64,000 bases of DNA from Pontibacter beigongshangensis (GTDB lineage Bacteria; Bacteroidota; Bacteroidia; Cytophagales; Hymenobacteraceae). The notes below the pieces were generated by a model, which searched no databases, was not told the origin of the DNA, and worked only from the letters and a program-made list of their open reading frames with translations. The stretch lies in contig NZ_VFSD01000005.1 in assembly GCF_014332515.1 (NCBI RefSeq), positions 186,001 to 250,000 of the forward strand, written 5' to 3'. The position numbers were made by a program, and so were the translations under genes. Of this stretch, positions 51,623-61,210 are shown piece after piece. Each line of letters starts with the position of its first letter. Position 1 is the first letter of the stretch.

Positions 51623-53299
51623 ATGCAAGTAAACTATAAGGCAGCCCCAACCCTGGCTCATACAAAACAGCCGGTTTCTACTGTGCAGCATGTTGAACAG
51701 GCTTGGCTAATAGCAACCTGGATTCTGTTGGCGATGGGCCTGTTCTTCAGACTTTTCCATTTCTTCGATGATAGATCTTTATGGCTGGATGAGGTTTACC
51801 TGGCCACCAGCCTTGCCAAAATGGACTTGCTGCAATTGACTTTCTCTGATCTGAAATTTGAGCAGAAAGCTCCGTTAGTCTTTCTCTGGATGTGTAAAGC
51901 CGCCGTTATGCTGTTCGGAAAAAGCGACATGGCTTTCCGGCTCTTTCCGCTGCTCTGCGGCATACTGTCCCTTTTCCTGTTCCTGCCGGTTGCCCGCTAC
52001 TTCCTGAGACCATGGGGAGTAGCTGTCGCGGTCGGCCTGCTGGCACTGGCCCCTCCTCTGGTGTATCATAGTGTCGAGATCAAACAATACAGCGCAGAAC
52101 TGCTGGCAACAGTTATGTGCCTATACCTTTACACCTGTTATCAGGCAAAGCGTTCTTACAGGCAGCTGGCCACCTGGGGGCTGCTGGGCGCACTGATCAT
52201 CTGGATTTCCTTTACCTCCATCTTTATTCTGGCAGGCATCGCCATAGCCCTCTCCGGATACTACCTGCTCAAAAAAGAATGGAAAGTAGTAGCAGTCCTT
52301 CTTATCCCTTTCAGCATGTGGTTAGCCAGCTTTATTATTAACTACCTTTTCTTTACTTCCAAGCATGCGGCAGACTCGGAGTGGCTTTTGTATTACTTTA
52401 GAATAAGAGGCGGTTTTATGCCCCTGCCGCCAGACTCTCTCTCCGATCTGCTGTGGCCCCTACAATCAGCTGGCACAAGGCTTATGCACTACCCGCTCGG
52501 CCTCTTGTGGGATGTTTCTTCCATTCCGAACGCAGCCCTGCAATTTATTTTGAGGCGGCCCCTTATTGGCATTTTATGTGCCGGTGCAGGCCTGTTTTAT
52601 TTCTATAGGAGAAATAAAAAAGTATTGCTGGTGCTGCTGGTGCCTTACGCGCTGACGCTGGTGGCCTCGGCACTGGAAGCTTACCCCATGTATGAGCGAT
52701 TAACCGTTTTTCTGGCACCTATTTTTATCCTGATTATTGCTACAGGCTGCGAGAGACTCATCAGCCTGCTACGCCCGTCTTTCAGCAGTTGGGCCTTGAT
52801 TTTACCGGCCCTGCTGCTGGCGGCTCCTCTCTGGACCTCGGCCAGCCAGGTTGTGGATCCTGATCTCTTCGGGAACTATAAAAAAGACTACTACAAAGAA
52901 GCTTTTCTTCATATAAACGATCATTATAACAAAGGCGATCAGGTATACATCTACTGGAACATGCTGCCGCCCTACCGCTTTTACAAAGACACACAGAACT
53001 TAAGTTACAATGCCATAGAAGGCAGCGACTTCCGGAGTATTTCAAAAAACGCCACTGATTATTTCAGCAAGCTTAGCCCCGAAATAGAAGCCGTAAAAGG
53101 GGCAAAAAGAGTGTGGCTGTTGTACAGCAAGACCCGGGGAACAAAAATAGGCGAGTTTGAGCGACAATTTGCCTGGTACTATAATTCGGTTTATGGAGGA
53201 AAGAAACTACACAACAAATTCAGGCAATTAGGGAAAGAGCTGGCTGCTTACGAAACTCCTGAGCTTAAAGTAGTTTTATTCGAGTTAAAGTCCAACTAG
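51623..53299 (+). CDS. GT-C membrane glycosyltransferase, paralogue 2
   Basis: 558 residues, about 11-12 membrane helices. The catalytic-type loop is RLFHFFDDRSLWLDEVYLATSL, with an Asp-Glu pair as in the 38 kb gene, then FEQKAPLVFLWMCKA. The shared middle block is YHSVEIKQYSAELLA and the C-terminal globular domain has QVYIYWNMLPPYRFYKD and RVWLLYSKTRG. It uses a polyprenyl-phosphate sugar donor by family logic. It is the first of three tandem paralogues on the plus strand. Differences in helices and in the last domain suggest different acceptors. The start ATG has no rivals nearby. Confidence 0.86.
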   Translation: MQVNYKAAPTLAHTKQPVSTVQHVEQAWLIATWILLAMGLFFRLFHFFDDRSLWLDEVYLATSLAKMDLLQLTFSDLKFEQKAPLVFLWMCKAAVMLFGKSDMAFRLFPLLCGILSLFLFLPVARYFLRPWGVAVAVGLLALAPPLVYHSVEIKQYSAELLATVMCLYLYTCYQAKRSYRQLATWGLLGALIIWISFTSIFILAGIAIALSGYYLLKKEWKVVAVLLIPFSMWLASFIINYLFFTSKHAADSEWLLYYFRIRGGFMPLPPDSLSDLLWPLQSAGTRLMHYPLGLLWDVSSIPNAALQFILRRPLIGILCAGAGLFYFYRRNKKVLLVLLVPYALTLVASALEAYPMYERLTVFLAPIFILIIATGCERLISLLRPSFSSWALILPALLLAAPLWTSASQVVDPDLFGNYKKDYYKEAFLHINDHYNKGDQVYIYWNMLPPYRFYKDTQNLSYNAIEGSDFRSISKNATDYFSKLSPEIEAVKGAKRVWLLYSKTRGTKIGEFERQFAWYYNSVYGGKKLHNKFRQLGKELAAYETPELKVVLFELKSN

Positions 53300-53379
53300 C
53301 ACTTCGCCACATTAAAAATCACAAATTCAAAATTAGAAAGGATGGCAGATTTGCTGCTGCTGATGGCTTCAAAAGCACT

Positions 53380-53425
53380 CAGCAGCAGCAAGGAGGCTCT
53401 GGAGGGGCTTTTTCATTAGAATAAT
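53380..53425 (+). repeat. Dispersed intergenic repeat, copy 11
   Basis: CAGCAGCAGCAAGGA, GGCTCTGGAGG, a T tract and CATTAGAATAATT. It lies 81 bp 3' of GT-C paralogue 2, same orientation. Confidence 0.85.
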
Positions 53426-53585
53426 TTAGTTTAATGTGCTAATGGGTTAATGTGCTGAAGTTCTATTTTTTTGATTTGAAGATGAGAAGATTTGGAAATG
53501 AGTTGCCTATTTCTTTGTAGGCAGGATCGAGTTTTCACTCTTAAAATGGTCTTGTGTCTTATGTCCTGCATCCTGTGTCCATTTA

Positions 53586-53633
53586 AGCAGCAACAGCAAA
53601 AACCTCCGGAGGGGCTTATTCATTTGAATAATT
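53586..53633 (+). repeat. Dispersed intergenic repeat, copy 12
   Basis: AGCAGCAACAGC, AAAAA, CCTCCGGAGG, a short T tract and CATTTGAATAATT. It lies between tandem GT-C genes, same orientation. Confidence 0.85.
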
Positions 53634-53724
53634 GATGTCGCCAAGGAGGCAAGCCCGCTACCAGGCCGGGTGCTACCTGACGCTCCTGATAATTGACCTG
53701 AACCCTTAAACAGCATTGTATCCG

Positions 53725-55410
53725 ATGTTCCTATATTCTTCTTTAACGGCCCCACTGCTTGTAAGCAACCACCGGAATTCTGCTTCCTTGCAAAGCGATT
53801 CCGGCAGGCAGAAGCTGCTTCTTTGGCTGACCCTGCTCATCATTGCCGCTGGTGTGTTCCTGAGGCTCTACCACTTTATCGATAACCGCTCTCTGTGGCG
53901 GGATGAGCTGTACCTGGCCGTGAGCCTGATCAGAATGGATTTCTGGGAACTGGCCACACAACCTTTAGCCTATGAGCAAAAGGCACCGGTCGGGTACCTG
54001 TGGGCCGTAAAACTGCTGGTCGTGCTTTTCGGAAAGGGAGAGATGGCCCTACGCCTCTTCTCGCTCCTGACCGGCATAGCCACCATCCTCTTGTTTGTGC
54101 CTGTTACGCGGTTCTTCCTGAAGCCCTGGGCAGCCTTGCTTGCCCTGGCTATGCTGGCCATAGGCACTCCGGCTGTTTACCATGCAGTAGAGGCAAAGCA
54201 GTATGGCACCGAACTGTTTGCCTCTGTGCTGGCGCTGTACCTGTTTATCCGTTTTCATCGCCAAACCGATTTTGTCTCTCTCCTGCAGTGGGGGTTGGCC
54301 GGAGCAACGTTGCTGTGGTTTTCTTATTCGGCCATCTTTGTGCTGGCAGGCATCGCTTCTGCGGTTTGCCTGCACCTGCTGCTACAAAAAGAATGGCACA
54401 AGATGTTCCGGTACGCCAGTTCCTTTACACTCTGGCTTATCAGCTTTGCGGCTGTCTATGTCCTTTACCTGGGCAGGTACCAGGATTCTGCCTGGCTTAC
54501 CGTTTTTTTTAAGCAGTTTTACGATGCGTATATGCCCTTGCCTCCTGCCTCCGCCACAGACTTTCAGTGGTTCCTGCACAAGGCAGGCTCCCTGCTCACC
54601 CACCCACTGGGCCAGACAGTTACCCTGCCGGGGCCTTTTTCGCTACTGACCGGGCCGCTGCGTTTGGTGCCGCTTATAACCTTAGTGGCAGGCGTGGTGC
54701 TGTTGCTAAGAAAAAACAGCCTGCCATGCACAGTTTTGGCCTTTCCTGTTTTGCTGACGCTTATTGCCTCCGGCCTGAAACTATATCCTTTTCATGAGCG
54801 CTTCGTCCTTTTTCTGGCGCCTATGCTCCTTTTGTTTATAGCGTACGGAGCGCAGGCTATCAGTGCCCTTCTTGCTGATAGAGCAGCCGTAAAGCTGCCT
54901 TTGATACTGCTACTCATGGCTCCGCCAGCCTGGAACGCTGCCAGGCAAGCCGGCAACACAGACTTGTTTCCTAAAAAGGAAGCCAACCGCGAAGCGCTCC
55001 TCTACCTTAACGAAAGCTACTCAGCAGGCGATGCAGTGTACATTTACTGGAACATGTGGCATGCCTATGCTTACTACAAAGAGGCCTACAACCTTAAATT
55101 TACCGCAACCGGAGGCAAAGACCTGAAAACCAGTTCTGCTAACCAACAAACCTACTTCCGGAAACTATCTGCCGACTTTGATAACTTTCAGGGCCATAAG
55201 CGCCTATGGTTTCTGTATCATGCGCATATAAAAAACAATATAGGAGGTTTTATAGGCAAGCCGGCATGGTACTTCGATAAATCATTTGTTCCGGGACAAA
55301 TGCTGGAGTCCGCCTTCTCGGCTTATGGCGAAAAAACAAAACAACGGTTTGATGTAAAAGAAACAGTCGTTTCGCTTTATCAGCTTAGCCCGGAAAAAGC
55401 ACCTGATTAA
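53725..55410 (+). CDS. GT-C membrane glycosyltransferase, paralogue 3
   Basis: 561 residues from the ATG at 53725; a TTG three codons upstream is possible. About 11-12 membrane helices. The loop RLYHFIDNRSLWRDELYLAVSL keeps the Asp-Glu pair, followed by YEQKAPVGYLWAVKL. Middle: YHAVEAKQYGTELFA. C-terminal domain: AVYIYWNMWHAYAYYKEAYNLKF and RLWFLYHAH. It is closest in appearance to the 38 kb paralogue (both have YYKEAY-x-LKF and PAWY). Role as for paralogue 1: transfer of a sugar from polyprenyl phosphate at the periplasmic face. The specific acceptor is unknown. Confidence 0.86.
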   Translation: MFLYSSLTAPLLVSNHRNSASLQSDSGRQKLLLWLTLLIIAAGVFLRLYHFIDNRSLWRDELYLAVSLIRMDFWELATQPLAYEQKAPVGYLWAVKLLVVLFGKGEMALRLFSLLTGIATILLFVPVTRFFLKPWAALLALAMLAIGTPAVYHAVEAKQYGTELFASVLALYLFIRFHRQTDFVSLLQWGLAGATLLWFSYSAIFVLAGIASAVCLHLLLQKEWHKMFRYASSFTLWLISFAAVYVLYLGRYQDSAWLTVFFKQFYDAYMPLPPASATDFQWFLHKAGSLLTHPLGQTVTLPGPFSLLTGPLRLVPLITLVAGVVLLLRKNSLPCTVLAFPVLLTLIASGLKLYPFHERFVLFLAPMLLLFIAYGAQAISALLADRAAVKLPLILLLMAPPAWNAARQAGNTDLFPKKEANREALLYLNESYSAGDAVYIYWNMWHAYAYYKEAYNLKFTATGGKDLKTSSANQQTYFRKLSADFDNFQGHKRLWFLYHAHIKNNIGGFIGKPAWYFDKSFVPGQMLESAFSAYGEKTKQRFDVKETVVSLYQLSPEKAPD

Positions 55411-55561
55411 TTGCAGCGTGCTCCTAAGGCTGGGTTGGGATTGGAGAGCTGCTATTGGCCCCGATGACCGCCAACTCTTACCCTCTTCAGCACCACCTCA
55501 CCTGCGTAATAGTTATAATTAACCAGCATAATTGAACAGACTAAATTTTTTGCCCAGATCC

Positions 55562-57238
55562 ATGGATTTAAGTTTCTTACCCCCCGTATCTATGGCTAAA
55601 CCCAAGATGCCGGCCACGCCAGCTGCCCCTCAGCAGAAGAGCAGCACAAACATAATGCTTTGGTGTGTCATAGTGATAGGAGTTGCCTTGCGCCTTTTCC
55701 ATTTCTTTTACAACAGGTCGCTCTGGATGGACGAAGCCTTTTTAAGCATCAGCCTGATAAAGATGAATTTTCTGGAGCTGGCTTCGCCCCCGTTGGAGTA
55801 TGAGCAAAAAGCGCCGCTTGGTTATCTTTGGGCAGTAAAACTACTGCTATTGCAGTTCGGAAATGGTGAAATGGCACTCAGGCTTTTTTCCCTGCTGAGC
55901 GGCATAGCGTCTCTGTTTCTCTTTCTGCCAGTCGCCCGAAAATACCTGAACAACCTTGGCGCAGCTGTTGCCCTGGCCATACTGGCGCTGGCTCCTCCGC
56001 TGGTTTTCCATGCCGTAGAGGCCAAACAATACAGTACGGAATTGTTTGCCACCATACTGGCTTTATACCTGTATATGCGTTACAGTAACCGGCCCGAACT
56101 CCAGCCACTACTGCGCTTCGGATTATGGGGAAGCCTCCTGCTATGGTTTTCCTACTCCTCTATCTTTGTACTGGCGGGCATAGCAGGCAGCATGTGCCTG
56201 AAATTTCTGCAACAGAAGGCATGGAAGACGATGCTCCTGCACTTCATTCCATTCAGCATGTGGCTGGCTAGTTTTGCCATAAATTATTTCCTGTTCACCT
56301 ACAAACACACAGAATCAGACTGGCTGATACGGTGGTTTGAAGTGCGCAGCGGTTTTATGCCCCTCCTGCCCACCTCATTATCTGATCTGAAATGGTATTT
56401 GCAGGCCGCCTATAAATTGTTAGACTACCCACTCGGGTTGCTATGGAACTTTAATTTAACCACCAGCTCCCTGCTGCTGGTGCTGCTAAAGATGCCCCTG
56501 CTGTTTTTTCTGGCAATGGCCGCAGGATTTCTCTCGTTTTACAAATCCAACAAGCAGCATTTAATGATATTGGTACTGCCCTTGCTGCTCACCTTGCTCG
56601 CCTCTAGTCTAAAGCTGTACCCCTTCTACGAAAGACTTACCGTGTTTCTGGCACCCTTGCTAATTCTGCTCCTCGCCCGCGGGGTACAAACAGGTAGCAG
56701 CCTTATCCCTTCCGGCTACAGAAAATGGCGCTACAGCCTGATTGCGCTCGTGCTGGCCTGGCCTGTCCAGAGTTCTGTCTCGCAAGTGCTAAACCCGGCG
56801 CTGTTCGGAGGCGAAAAAAAACATTCTTTTGAGCGGGAGGCGCTGATGTATATCAATGATCATTTCCAGGAAGGCGATGTAGCCTATATCTACTGGAACA
56901 TCGGGCATACCTACCGATACTACCGCGACGTAAAGGGCCTGGACTACAAGGTTATTGAAGGAAAAGACCTGCACCTGGCCTCAGATAACATAGATGAGTA
57001 TTTCAGCAAACTGACCCCGGACCTTCACACGATTGGGGAGCACAAACGGGTATGGTTAATTAAGCACAGAAGAAATAAAGTAAATATCGGTGCCTACGAC
57101 GGACAGCCCGAATGGTACCACAAAGAAGAAGCAGGAGCCAGCATACAAAAGGTGCTATCTGCCATCGGCAACAAAATAGATGCATTTGAAAGACCGGATG
57201 TTAGAGTAACGCTTTACGAATTAAGCAATGCTGAATAA
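55562..57238 (+). CDS. GT-C membrane glycosyltransferase, paralogue 4
   Basis: About 558 residues from the ATG at 55562; the frame is open back to a TTG at 55532, and a Met at 55592 is also possible. About 11-12 membrane helices. Loop: RLFHFFYNRSLWMDEAFLSISL, then YEQKAPLGYLWAVKL and FHAVEAKQYSTELFA. The C-terminal domain has VAYIYWNIGHTYRYYRD and RVWLIKHRR. All four paralogues share the order and spacing of these blocks, so they arose by repeated duplication. It ends the plus-strand GT-C array and a strong hairpin follows. Confidence 0.86.
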   Translation: MDLSFLPPVSMAKPKMPATPAAPQQKSSTNIMLWCVIVIGVALRLFHFFYNRSLWMDEAFLSISLIKMNFLELASPPLEYEQKAPLGYLWAVKLLLLQFGNGEMALRLFSLLSGIASLFLFLPVARKYLNNLGAAVALAILALAPPLVFHAVEAKQYSTELFATILALYLYMRYSNRPELQPLLRFGLWGSLLLWFSYSSIFVLAGIAGSMCLKFLQQKAWKTMLLHFIPFSMWLASFAINYFLFTYKHTESDWLIRWFEVRSGFMPLLPTSLSDLKWYLQAAYKLLDYPLGLLWNFNLTTSSLLLVLLKMPLLFFLAMAAGFLSFYKSNKQHLMILVLPLLLTLLASSLKLYPFYERLTVFLAPLLILLLARGVQTGSSLIPSGYRKWRYSLIALVLAWPVQSSVSQVLNPALFGGEKKHSFEREALMYINDHFQEGDVAYIYWNIGHTYRYYRDVKGLDYKVIEGKDLHLASDNIDEYFSKLTPDLHTIGEHKRVWLIKHRRNKVNIGAYDGQPEWYHKEEAGASIQKVLSAIGNKIDAFERPDVRVTLYELSNAE

Positions 57239-57249
57239 CTTTTAATTTC

Positions 57250-57285
57250 TGCAACAGCTGCACAGCCGCCAGTGCAGCTGTTGCA
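57250..57285. terminator. Probable terminator hairpin between convergent genes
   Basis: TGCAACAGCTGCAC (57250-57263) pairs exactly with GTGCAGCTGTTGCA (57272-57285), loop 8 nt, 12 bp after the GT-C stop. No T run follows on the plus strand. Confidence 0.6.
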
Positions 57286-57371
57286 AATGCATCCGGTGCC
57301 TGATGTTTATTAAAACCACAGCTGCTCCTGCCAGGAGTTCTGGTAAATACCTGTAGAAAGGGATTCCAACA

Positions 57372-57427
57372 AATTATTCTAATGAAAGTAGCCCTCCGGA
57401 GGTTTTGCTGCCGCTGGTGCTGCTGCT
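57372..57427 (-). repeat. Dispersed intergenic repeat, copy 13
   Basis: On the minus strand: GCAGCAGCACC and GCGGCAGCAAAA, CCTCCGGAGGGC, a short T tract and CATTAGAATAATT. It lies 3' of the dehydrogenase gene, same orientation. Confidence 0.85.
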
Positions 57428-57500
57428 TGCTGAACTAATGCCTGCGGCTACTCCTTTCTGCCAGAGCGCCACGATCTACAATTCTACTACTCCTAAGCCC

Positions 57501-60500
57501 TCAGGCGGCATTCCCGCTCTTGCTGACCAGGTATTTTGCCATTGGCTTCTTCTGAAACTCGATCCATCGCAAACGCATCAGGTTTTCTTTCTGCTTGCCC
57601 GTGTTTCCAAACACAACGTAGAGATCGTGTATTCCACCCGGGTCCAGGATGGCGGCATGTTGCGTTTTCCATACCTCCCAGTTTCCGGTCGGCTTAATCT
57701 CCAGGCGGCTAATTACCTGCCCCTTTGCAGACCCCAGCCGGATTTCGATATAGCCCTCACTACCAAGTGCTGAGAGCTGGTAGGCAATACGGTCTACTCC
57801 ACGCAGGTCGATGTCCTTTAATGTCAGATAGGCGCCTGCCTCCATATCGCCTAAATAGTAATCCCCTTTACCTGCCGGCACCTTCGCTACTCCCATGTAG
57901 CCGTCGAAGCTGGTAGCCTCCATCTTCGGATGACGCAGCATCAATTTGCGCGTGCTGGTAAGCGGCTCTGTTTTAGGTCCGCCACCGTCGGTATAGCTAG
58001 CCGTAAACAAGTATTTGCCGTCTGCTCCATCTCCAAAATGCTTATCCAACGCCAGGCTGCCAGCAGGTGGCAGCGAGCGGGGTTTAGACGCAGGTTTGCC
58101 TAGCATAAGTATGTAGCTGATCATGGCCGATGCCTCTTGTTCAGTGAGCTGTGGATGGGGGTTCATGGCATGATTTCCCCATACACCGCCCCCTCCCTGT
58201 ATTACTTTTGCCGCCAGTTTTTCTACTGTTGCCTGATCTGCCTTGTATTTGCTGGCTATTTCCAGGAAAGCAGGACCAATCGCTTTTCGATCCAGCGTAT
58301 GACACGACATGCAGTCACTACTGCTTATTAGCCTGCCAATCGCGTCTGCGTCTGGAGGGTCGGCAAACTGGCTCTCGATCTCCATACCGGGTATGTCTTT
58401 GCCTTGCGGCAGGTAGTCCAGCCTGATTGTTAGCCGGCTGAGGTCAATTTCCCGGTCCTCCTTATCCTCTACCTTTACCTGGTACTCAAAGGGTTGGTTA
58501 TACCAGTAAAAAGACTGGTTAGAAGCAGACACCATGCTGATTTCGGGCCTGGAGTTGCCCAGCTTCAGTTTTATGGCGCGCTGCGAACTCATGCCCTTCC
58601 CATCGGTAACGGTGAGCACTGCCAAATACTGCCCCGGTTCTTCAAACGTGAAGGTCGGATTCGGGTCTCTTCCCCCCATTGGTTTTCCGTTCAGTGTCCA
58701 TTGTATCTGCAGCGCGTCGCCTTTATCATAGTCGAAGGAGCCTTTGCTAGAGAAATGAACCGTCAGCGGCAAAGCTCCTACTGTTTCACTGGCGGTGGCC
58801 ACTGCCACAGGGGGCCTGTTGCCCATGTTATACTCGATGCGAACCAGTTTGCCACCCTCCTTCAGAAAGCCCCAGGGGTCGCCAAACTCCAGCACATACA
58901 GCGCCCCGTCAGGGCCAAAGTCCATGTCGATCGGGTTCGTGAACTTTTCTTTTGGCATAAAGGCCTCTATGCGGTCATAGTTGTAAGCTGCATCCATGTA
59001 AACCGCCTTGATCCAGTTCCGGGACCAGTCTCCAATAAAGAGGACCTTATCGTAATATTCCGGAAATTTTATTTTGGAAGTAGACCTTGCATTGTAGTGA
59101 TACACCGGGCCTCCCAACGCACACCGGGCTCCCTCGCCCAACTCAGGAAACTTTTCGGAGGGCGCATAGGGGTAGTAAATAAAGGCAGGTGCTGCCGGAG
59201 GCATTTTCTTGCTGCCGGTGTTGTTAGGAGAGTAGTTTACCGGAGCCTCTGGGTCGAAGAAAGAGCCTGTCTTTCCGGTAGCAAAATCGAAGGCAGCGTA
59301 CGGGTAGTTATCGCCGATAAAATAGGGCCAACCGTTATTACAGGCTTTGCGCACCTGGTTAATCTCGTCATACCCGCGTGGGCCACGGGTGCTGTCTTTT
59401 CCGGCATCGGGCCCCACTTCTCCCCAATACAGGATTCCTGAGGGCTTGTCTACCGCAATACGGAACGGATTCCGGCAGCCCATCACATAAATTTCCGGCC
59501 TGCCCTCCGAACCATCTTTCCGGAAAAGGTTATTGGCCGGAATAGTATAGGTGCCGTTTGGCTGAGGCGTTATGCGCAGAATCTTGCCCCTAAGATCCTG
59601 GGTGTTTCCTGAGGAGCGCTGCGCATCGTTATAAAGCTGTTGCGGGCGTTCATCTATCGGGCTAAATCCGTCGGAATGAAGCGCATAGGAATTATCGCCG
59701 GTAGCAATGTAAAGGTTACCCTCGGCATCGAAAGCGAGAGAGCCACCTAAATGGCCGCTCTGGTTAATGTCTAACGGAATTTTGAGCAGTATTTTCTCTG
59801 AGGCCAGATCCAGCCCGCCCGCCGCCAGCGTGAACCGGGACACAAGCATCATGGCCCCTTTGCTTTTTGGTGGCGTATAAAAAAGATACAGCTGCCTATT
59901 TGTTGCGAAATCAGGATCGAGTGTTATCCCCTGCAGGCCGTGCCCGGACTCGGTGGCATCTACAGGCACCGTGGCAATCTTTTTGGTAAGGTTGGCAACA
60001 GGATCGAACTGAAACAAGTTTCCTTCCCGCTCTATCACCAGCACGGTACCGTCATCGGCAATGCTTAGTTCCATGGGTTCTTTCAGATCATCGAAAAGCA
60101 GGTTATAGTGGTACCGGCTAAGCTCCTGCAAATGATTTTCTGCTTTGCCCTTCTCCTGCCAATCCTCCCCTGTCACAAAGCGGATCACGGCCGACAGTTG
60201 CTCCTGAAAAGCGGAGTTCCCAGATCCCATCAGGTTCAAACTTAAATTGATGAAGGTCACTCTGCTGCCATTATGCTCGTAGTTCCTGAACCCGGCAGTT
60301 GCGTCTAGTTCCTTACCGCCAAAGGCAACCGGCAAAATCCGGCCGGGTGTATCATCCTTGAGCAGCCTCTCATACCAGGGCCAGGTGCCATCGCCGGTCA
60401 GGTCAGCCTGCATACAGATAAAGCCTCCGCCTGTTCCTACAAACTTCTCCAAGCTATGCCGCTGCGACTCGCTCAGGGCAACTGCCGGCACATTTAGAAA

Positions 60501-60764
60501 TACGACAGCCTTATAAGGTGCAAGTCTCGGCTCGGTAAGTACGCCAGGATCATCAGAAAAATCGATCAACACATGTTGCGCTGCGGCGGCTTCCTGAATT
60601 TCCTGCAGCCAAATCTGGCTACGGCCATCATCGTCAGCCTCGGCAGTGAGCAGGACCAGGATCTTGTGCTGCCGGTGCTGCACGCTGCAGGCAAAGCAAC
60701 CTATCAATAAAGCAAATACCAGTAGCTGCTGCAGGGCAGCAACAGCCAGAAAAGATAATTTCAT
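57501..60764 (-). CDS. Multidomain ThuA - PQQ-type sugar dehydrogenase - PKD - cytochrome c lipoprotein
   Basis: 1,087 residues. The signal has a lipobox-like L-I-G-C (Cys about 23), so it is probably a lipoprotein. Domains in order: ThuA-like (about 32-205; LLTAEADDDGRSQ), a six-bladed glucose/sorbosone-dehydrogenase propeller (about 215-640; GHGLQGITLDPDF, GEVGPDAGKDSTRGPRGYDEIN), a PKD domain (about 650-735), a cytochrome c with heme site CMSCH and a Met-bearing GNHAMNPHP (about 790-880), and a C-terminal CBM6/jelly-roll-like carbohydrate-binding domain (about 930-1075). This order is a known Bacteroidota architecture, probably oxidising sugars at the cell surface and passing electrons through the heme. 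It is unlinked to the glycan clusters except by position. The start Met is the only one giving a signal peptide. Confidence 0.88.
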   Translation of the reverse strand: MKLSFLAVAALQQLLVFALLIGCFACSVQHRQHKILVLLTAEADDDGRSQIWLQEIQEAAAAQHVLIDFSDDPGVLTEPRLAPYKAVVFLNVPAVALSESQRHSLEKFVGTGGGFICMQADLTGDGTWPWYERLLKDDTPGRILPVAFGGKELDATAGFRNYEHNGSRVTFINLSLNLMGSGNSAFQEQLSAVIRFVTGEDWQEKGKAENHLQELSRYHYNLLFDDLKEPMELSIADDGTVLVIEREGNLFQFDPVANLTKKIATVPVDATESGHGLQGITLDPDFATNRQLYLFYTPPKSKGAMMLVSRFTLAAGGLDLASEKILLKIPLDINQSGHLGGSLAFDAEGNLYIATGDNSYALHSDGFSPIDERPQQLYNDAQRSSGNTQDLRGKILRITPQPNGTYTIPANNLFRKDGSEGRPEIYVMGCRNPFRIAVDKPSGILYWGEVGPDAGKDSTRGPRGYDEINQVRKACNNGWPYFIGDNYPYAAFDFATGKTGSFFDPEAPVNYSPNNTGSKKMPPAAPAFIYYPYAPSEKFPELGEGARCALGGPVYHYNARSTSKIKFPEYYDKVLFIGDWSRNWIKAVYMDAAYNYDRIEAFMPKEKFTNPIDMDFGPDGALYVLEFGDPWGFLKEGGKLVRIEYNMGNRPPVAVATASETVGALPLTVHFSSKGSFDYDKGDALQIQWTLNGKPMGGRDPNPTFTFEEPGQYLAVLTVTDGKGMSSQRAIKLKLGNSRPEISMVSASNQSFYWYNQPFEYQVKVEDKEDREIDLSRLTIRLDYLPQGKDIPGMEIESQFADPPDADAIGRLISSSDCMSCHTLDRKAIGPAFLEIASKYKADQATVEKLAAKVIQGGGGVWGNHAMNPHPQLTEQEASAMISYILMLGKPASKPRSLPPAGSLALDKHFGDGADGKYLFTASYTDGGGPKTEPLTSTRKLMLRHPKMEATSFDGYMGVAKVPAGKGDYYLGDMEAGAYLTLKDIDLRGVDRIAYQLSALGSEGYIEIRLGSAKGQVISRLEIKPTGNWEVWKTQHAAILDPGGIHDLYVVFGNTGKQKENLMRLRWIEFQKKPMAKYLVSKSGNAA

Positions 60765-60937
60765 GTATAGCGTGCGGATAAATAAAATACTCTGATAGAA
60801 AGGCCTGGCCTGGTCCGTGCTGATACATCTGCCGGTTCCATCGTGCTACAAATGCCCTCGCTTGAGTGCTTGGCCCCGATAATTTCTACTGGTAAAGCAG
60901 CTATTGTAGCGCAGGAAAAGCAGGCAGGATTATCTTG

Positions 60938-60990
60938 ATTATTCTAATCAAAAGTGCCCTCCGGAGATCTCTTCTGTGCCTGATGCTGCT
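60938..60990 (-). repeat. Dispersed intergenic repeat, copy 14
   Basis: On the minus strand: AGCAGCATCAGGCACAG, a spacer, TCTCCGGAGGGC, a T tract and GATTAGAATAAT. It sits 5' of the dehydrogenase gene, an exception to the usual 3' position. Confidence 0.8.
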
Positions 60991-61165
60991 TTTACATCTC
61001 CAAACCGACAGCTCTTGATTGCGAATACTTCGCGCTTCGCCAAATTAGAAATAAGAAATCCCGGTCGCCCTATTCTCTGGCAGCTTCACAGGCCCTAAAC
61101 CTTTCTAAAAATCAAATCGGTGGAGCACCGGCGCCCCTCAGAAGATTCCCTGCCGGTCCTGAGCC

Positions 61166-61210
61166 ATTATTCTTATTAAAATGCCCCCGGGCAATTATTT
61201 GTGCTGCAGC
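61166..61210 (-). repeat. Dispersed intergenic repeat, copy 15 (diverged)
   Basis: On the minus strand: GCTGCAGCAC, an A/T-rich spacer, a stem GCCCGGGGGC, a T tract and AATAAGAATAAT. Flanks fit the family; the core differs. Confidence 0.6.

Larger units (their letters stand above)
53300..53724. other. Intergenic region with two repeat copies
   Basis: About 425 bp between tandem GT-C genes. It holds repeat copies 11 and 12 in the same orientation, 160 bp apart, and low-complexity text between them. No gene seen. Confidence 0.6.
57239..57500. other. Convergent intergenic region
   Basis: 262 bp between the last GT-C gene and the minus-strand dehydrogenase. It contains a 14-bp-arm hairpin and repeat copy 13; nothing else is evident. 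Confidence 0.6.

Noticed and set aside
53300..61060. Similar AT-rich text with CTTCGCCA and AAATTAGAAA near 53.3 kb and 61.0 kb
   Set aside because: Short, gapped similarity in low-complexity DNA; may be a second dispersed element, but two partial copies are not enough.
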